A DNA stretch of 8,407 nucleotides, from assembly GCA_963695135.1 (NCBI GenBank), contig CAVOGA010000006.1:1-8407 (forward strand), given 5' to 3'. Numbering within the stretch: the first letter of the stretch is position 1; the number at the start of each line of letters is the position of its first letter. The stretch comes from Marinihelvus sp963695135 (GTDB lineage: Bacteria > Pseudomonadota > Gammaproteobacteria > Xanthomonadales > SZUA-36). Below the pieces are notes generated by a model. It made no database searches and was not told the DNA's origin. It saw nothing but the letters and a program-made list of their open reading frames with translations. A program made the position numbers and the translations under genes. This document shows positions 5,611-8,407 of the stretch, piece after piece.

Positions 5611-7031
5611 GCCAGGCAACAGCAGGTCACTTTGACGGCGGCTCATTCCGCGATCGCCAGGGGCGCGTCTACCAGGTCGATGGAAGAATAATCCGGGGTC
5701 TGAAAGCCTCTTCCCTGGCGCATTTTGAGGCGCTCGGCAAAACCACCTTTTATCAGCGCCAGCTTGAGGCCGGATCAATCGTGTCCAGCCGCCGGCTCGC
5801 TGCGGAGGAGGTGCCGCTGGAGGCAGGGCAGCGCGCCGCCTGGGACGGCTTTCTCGAGCACGACCGGGTGGCGGTCATTTCCTACCCCTACGAGTGGACC
5901 GCCTCCATGCTCCAGGCCGCGGCGCTGTTGCAGCTGAACCTGCTGGAAGAAGCCCTGGCCGAAGACTTCACCATCAAGGATGCAACGCCCTACAACATCC
6001 AGTTTGTCGGGGGCAGGCCGGTGTTTATCGACATTCCGTCCTTTGAGCCGCTGCCGGCCGGCAAACCCTGGACGGGCTACCGCCAGTTCTGCGAGCTGTT
6101 CCTGTTCCCGCTACTCCTGCAGTGCTACAAGGGCATCGACTTTCAGCCCCTGCTGCGTGCGCGCATCGACGGCGTGGATCTGCAGCAGGCGAACCGCTTG
6201 TTCGGTTTCCGTGATCGTTTCCGCAAGGGTGTGGCCAGCCACGTATGGCTGCAGTCCAAACTGGATGCCCGGTTCAGCAGTACGAGCCGGGAGGTCAAGT
6301 CGGATCTCAAGGCGGCCGGTTTCAACAAGGAGTTGATCCTCGCCAATGTGCGCAAGCTGAAGAAGCTGGTCGGCAGCCTGGAGTGGAGCCACGGACGCAC
6401 CGAGTGGGGTAACTACGCCGATACGCACAATTACACGGAAGCCGATCACGAACAGAAGGCCGGTTTCGTCGATCAGTGCCTGGCCGGGAAAACGCGTGGT
6501 TTGCTGTGGGACATGGGCAGCAACCAGGGGCAGTTTTCACGCGTTGCCTCCCGGAATTGCGAGCAGGTGCTCGCCCTGGACGTGGATCACCCCTCCCTGG
6601 ACCGCCTCTTCCAGGAGCCGGACCGGCCGCAAAATATCTTGCCGCTCTTGCAAAATGTTCTTGATCCGTCACCTGACTGGGGCTGGCGATTGCGTGAGCG
6701 CAGGGACCTGGTCAGCCGCGCACAACCGGATGTGATTCTCGCTCTGGCCGTTATTCACCACGTGGTGATCAGCGGGCACGTGCCGCTGGATGATTTCATT
6801 GCCTGGCTGGCGGAGATCACCCCGGAACTGATTATCGAATTTGTCGATCGCAGTGATGACAAGGTGCAAACCCTGTTGCGCAACAAGGACGATGATTATG
6901 CGGACTATGACCTCGAACCCTTCGAGACGGCGCTTAAACGGCATTTCTCTGTCGAGTCCCGGTTGACCCTGGGGGCGGGTAAACGCCATCTTTACCACGC
7001 GCGGCGTCCAGCAAAGGGCGGGCAGGCTTAG
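5607..7031 (+). CDS. SAM-dependent methyltransferase with kinase-like N-terminal half
   Basis: This 474-residue protein appears cytoplasmic, with no signal peptide. The C-terminal half is a class I methyltransferase: motif I is WDMGSNQGQFS (301-311), the acidic residue after strand 2 lies in LALDVDHPSLD (D325 or D327), and PDVILALAVIHH (374-385) is the motif IV region. The N-terminal half contains KDATPYNIQF (124-133) followed by PVFIDIPSFE (138-147). The D-x4-N then I-D pattern resembles the catalytic loop and metal-binding Asp of kinase-like phosphotransferases; this is inference. From memory, relatives are annotated as class I methyltransferases, some as NoeA-like nodulation proteins. The start is a TTG with no clear Shine-Dalgarno; the next in-frame Met is residue 101, inside the conserved region, so TTG is the best choice. 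Expression probably depends on coupling to the upstream gene, whose stop is 39 bases before it. The substrate is unknown, plausibly a glycan or its precursor. Confidence 0.8.
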   Translation: MSQATAGHFDGGSFRDRQGRVYQVDGRIIRGLKASSLAHFEALGKTTFYQRQLEAGSIVSSRRLAAEEVPLEAGQRAAWDGFLEHDRVAVISYPYEWTASMLQAAALLQLNLLEEALAEDFTIKDATPYNIQFVGGRPVFIDIPSFEPLPAGKPWTGYRQFCELFLFPLLLQCYKGIDFQPLLRARIDGVDLQQANRLFGFRDRFRKGVASHVWLQSKLDARFSSTSREVKSDLKAAGFNKELILANVRKLKKLVGSLEWSHGRTEWGNYADTHNYTEADHEQKAGFVDQCLAGKTRGLLWDMGSNQGQFSRVASRNCEQVLALDVDHPSLDRLFQEPDRPQNILPLLQNVLDPSPDWGWRLRERRDLVSRAQPDVILALAVIHHVVISGHVPLDDFIAWLAEITPELIIEFVDRSDDKVQTLLRNKDDDYADYDLEPFETALKRHFSVESRLTLGAGKRHLYHARRPAKGGQA

Positions 7032-7040
7032 CGCACGCGC

Positions 7041-8186
7041 CTAATTCCGGCTGAGAATGGAACCGGCAAGCGTCATGATCTGCGCCCCCCGTTCGCCCGG
7101 GTTCAGCTCATCCAGATTGCAAAACAGCACAACCGATAAACCCTGTGCCGGCCGCCGCTCGTAATAGGCCCGGAAGCCGACCCAGGATCCGCTGTGCGAG
7201 TAGACCGTTTCACCATTTTCCTCGCTGACAAACTGGCCGAAGGCATAGGCTCCCGCTGGGCGTCCTTCGTCCTCCACATCGGCGCCCGGCGTGTTCATTA
7301 AACTCAGCAGGTCCGCGGAGCCATCGCCCAGGCGGTTGTCGTAGAAGTTCCGGTCCCAGGCGATGAAATCCTCCAGGCTGGTGTAGACCCCGCCGTCGCC
7401 GACAATGTCCAGGTTGGTCATGTAGATGTCGTAGCCACCGGTGTCGTTGCGCTTATAGCCGTCGGCCCGGTTCTTGATGACGCCGTCCACGTTGTCGTTA
7501 AACAGCGAGTGGGACATGCCCAGGGGTGCGAAGATTTCCGCCTGGGCAAATTGGCGCAGGGTCTGCCCCGTTACCTGCTCGACCACCTGGCTGAGCAGAA
7601 AATAGCCCAGGTTGGAATACTCCCACTGTTCACCCGGCGGATGCCGGAGCGGTACGCCCTGCACAACGGTGTAGAACTCCTCGACGGTCCAGTAGTCCTC
7701 GTTGCCGAAGCGAAAGGGCTTGCCCTCGATCTGAAAGATGTCCTCTTCGTAATCCCGCATGCCCGCGGTATGGGTTAGCATCTGGCGGATGGTGACCTTG
7801 TGGCCATAGTCGACGAGTTCCGGCAGATAGTCATGGATATCGGCATCCAGGTCGATGTCGCCGCGCTGCGCCAGCAGGGCAATGGCCATGGCCGTGAACT
7901 GCTTGGACACGGAGCCCGTGCGGAACACGCTCTGTGCGCTGATGGGGATGTCATATTCCAGGTTGGCCAGGCCGTAGCCCTTTTCGACCAGGTACTCGCC
8001 CTGGTGAATCACGCCCACGGCGCAGCCGGGATCCTGCGCCGGGTCAATGTCGCTGAATATCTCATCAATGCCCGTGACAAGGTCTGACTCCGGAGCCTCT
8101 GACGCGCCGGCAGGCGGCATCGTTCCGACGCAGAGCGCGAGAAGACTGGACATTACCAGGGCATTTCCAATGATCGTTTTGTGCAT
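7041..8186 (-). CDS. Exported serine hydrolase of the beta-lactamase / PBP-like family
   Basis: This 381-residue protein begins with a signal peptide (1-28, K3, hydrophobic core, AGA before the likely cut) and acts in the periplasm or outside the cell. The family triad is complete: SVSK at 92-95 (S92 nucleophile, K95), YSN at 190-192, and HSG at 331-333 in place of the KTG box. Supporting blocks are LTHTAGM (137-143), PPGEQWEYSNLGY, and PLGMSHS. This is the class C beta-lactamase-like esterase/peptidase group (beta-lactamase/transpeptidase-like fold). Members include D-aminopeptidases, esterases and peptidoglycan enzymes, so antibiotic resistance should not be assumed. I chose the ATG at 8186, which has GGAG 6 bases upstream and gives a proper signal peptide; a 30-codon upstream extension to 8276 would spoil it. 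It converges with the methyltransferase across only 9 bases. Confidence 0.9.
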   Translation of the reverse strand: MHKTIIGNALVMSSLLALCVGTMPPAGASEAPESDLVTGIDEIFSDIDPAQDPGCAVGVIHQGEYLVEKGYGLANLEYDIPISAQSVFRTGSVSKQFTAMAIALLAQRGDIDLDADIHDYLPELVDYGHKVTIRQMLTHTAGMRDYEEDIFQIEGKPFRFGNEDYWTVEEFYTVVQGVPLRHPPGEQWEYSNLGYFLLSQVVEQVTGQTLRQFAQAEIFAPLGMSHSLFNDNVDGVIKNRADGYKRNDTGGYDIYMTNLDIVGDGGVYTSLEDFIAWDRNFYDNRLGDGSADLLSLMNTPGADVEDEGRPAGAYAFGQFVSEENGETVYSHSGSWVGFRAYYERRPAQGLSVVLFCNLDELNPGERGAQIMTLAGSILSRN

Positions 8187-8253
8187 GGCCTGCTCCGTTA
8201 CAAGCCCCAAGCATAGGGCAAAGGGCTTCTCGTCGCCCGCCGCCGGCCGGTCC

Positions 8254-8262
8254 TGTGCTAAC
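8254..8262 (+). promoter_or_regulatory. Weak extended -10-like site before the metallo-hydrolase gene
   Basis: TGTGCTAAC lies 34 bases before the ATG at 8297 and resembles an extended -10 (TG-n-GCTAAC), but no -35 is visible in the GC-rich stretch upstream. The 110-base divergent gap (8187-8296) must hold promoters for both flanking genes, and no other candidate is convincing. Confidence 0.2.
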
Positions 8263-8296
8263 GTCCCCGGCATCATGAATTCAAGGAGCAGCAGTC

Positions 8297-8407
8297 ATGT
8301 CTGACGCGGCAAGTTTCGAATACGACGGCGGGGTTATCGCCGTGGACAGCACCTACAACCGTCCGCATATGGCCGCCTGTTACCTCCTGGAGGGGGAAGG
8401 CGCGGTG
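8297..8407 (+). CDS. Metallo-beta-lactamase-fold hydrolase, N-terminal 37 codons (cut by window edge)
   Basis: The visible residues include VIAVDSTYNRPHMAACYLLE, which matches the usual opening of MBL-fold hydrolases (a short beta-hairpin, then D-x-x-Y-x-R-P-x-x-A-A-x-Y-L-L and a Glu/Gly turn). The zinc-binding HxHxDH motif should follow beyond the right edge, so catalytic competence cannot be judged. AAGGAG at 8284-8289 precedes the ATG by 7 bases and supports the start. No signal peptide is visible. The gene diverges from the serine hydrolase. Members of this fold include glyoxalase II-like and lactonase-like enzymes; the subgroup cannot be set from this fragment. Confidence 0.7.
   Translation, partial: MSDAASFEYDGGVIAVDSTYNRPHMAACYLLEGEGAV

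Noticed and set aside
7032..7040. Search for a bidirectional terminator between the convergent methyltransferase and serine hydrolase
   Set aside because: The gap is 9 bases; GCGC-AC-GCGC at 7031-7040 is a tiny palindrome without a T-run, too weak to call.
7041..8186. Calling the serine hydrolase an antibiotic resistance beta-lactamase
   Set aside because: SxxK and YxN are shared by many esterases and peptidases, and the third motif is HSG rather than KTG, so resistance is not supported.

Overview
The window is GC-rich (roughly 60% by eye) and densely coded, with six recognisable genes on both strands and short intergenic gaps. The style of the proteins, especially the conserved 'SLFEELKRRNVFRVG' N-terminus of the large TPR protein, suggests a free-living, probably marine or environmental gammaproteobacterium. 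This is an inference from family resemblance; no rRNA or marker gene is present. I see no tRNA, rRNA, CRISPR array, insertion sequence, integrase or phage gene.

Layout from left to right. Bases 1-141 may hold the very end of a + strand gene that enters from the left. A minus-strand pair follows: a large membrane-anchored alkaline-phosphatase-superfamily transferase (2440-5145), then 42 bases downstream a membrane-anchored FlgO/TolB-like and TPR protein (142-2397). A 200-base divergent regulatory region (5146-5345) separates this pair from a plus-strand pair: a 73-residue membrane protein with the YLDPGTGS motif (5346-5567) and a large SAM-dependent methyltransferase with a kinase-like N-terminal half (5607-7031). 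The methyltransferase converges, with a 9-base gap, on an exported serine beta-lactamase-like hydrolase (7041-8186). The first 37 codons of a metallo-beta-lactamase-fold hydrolase (8297 to the right edge) diverge from that gene.

The central four genes look like one functional neighbourhood. The transferase has five membrane segments, a periplasmic catalytic domain with Thr at the nucleophile position, and two copies of a C-terminal beta-sandwich-like domain. This fits addition or removal of a phospho-group on a surface glycan or lipid better than sulfate ester hydrolysis. The YLDPGTGS protein and the methyltransferase are transcribed divergently from it, and the two candidate promoters share one palindromic -10 region. 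A cell-envelope or exopolysaccharide modification module is the best reading, but its substrate cannot be read from the sequence. The two beta-lactamase-fold genes on the right are probably unrelated to the module.
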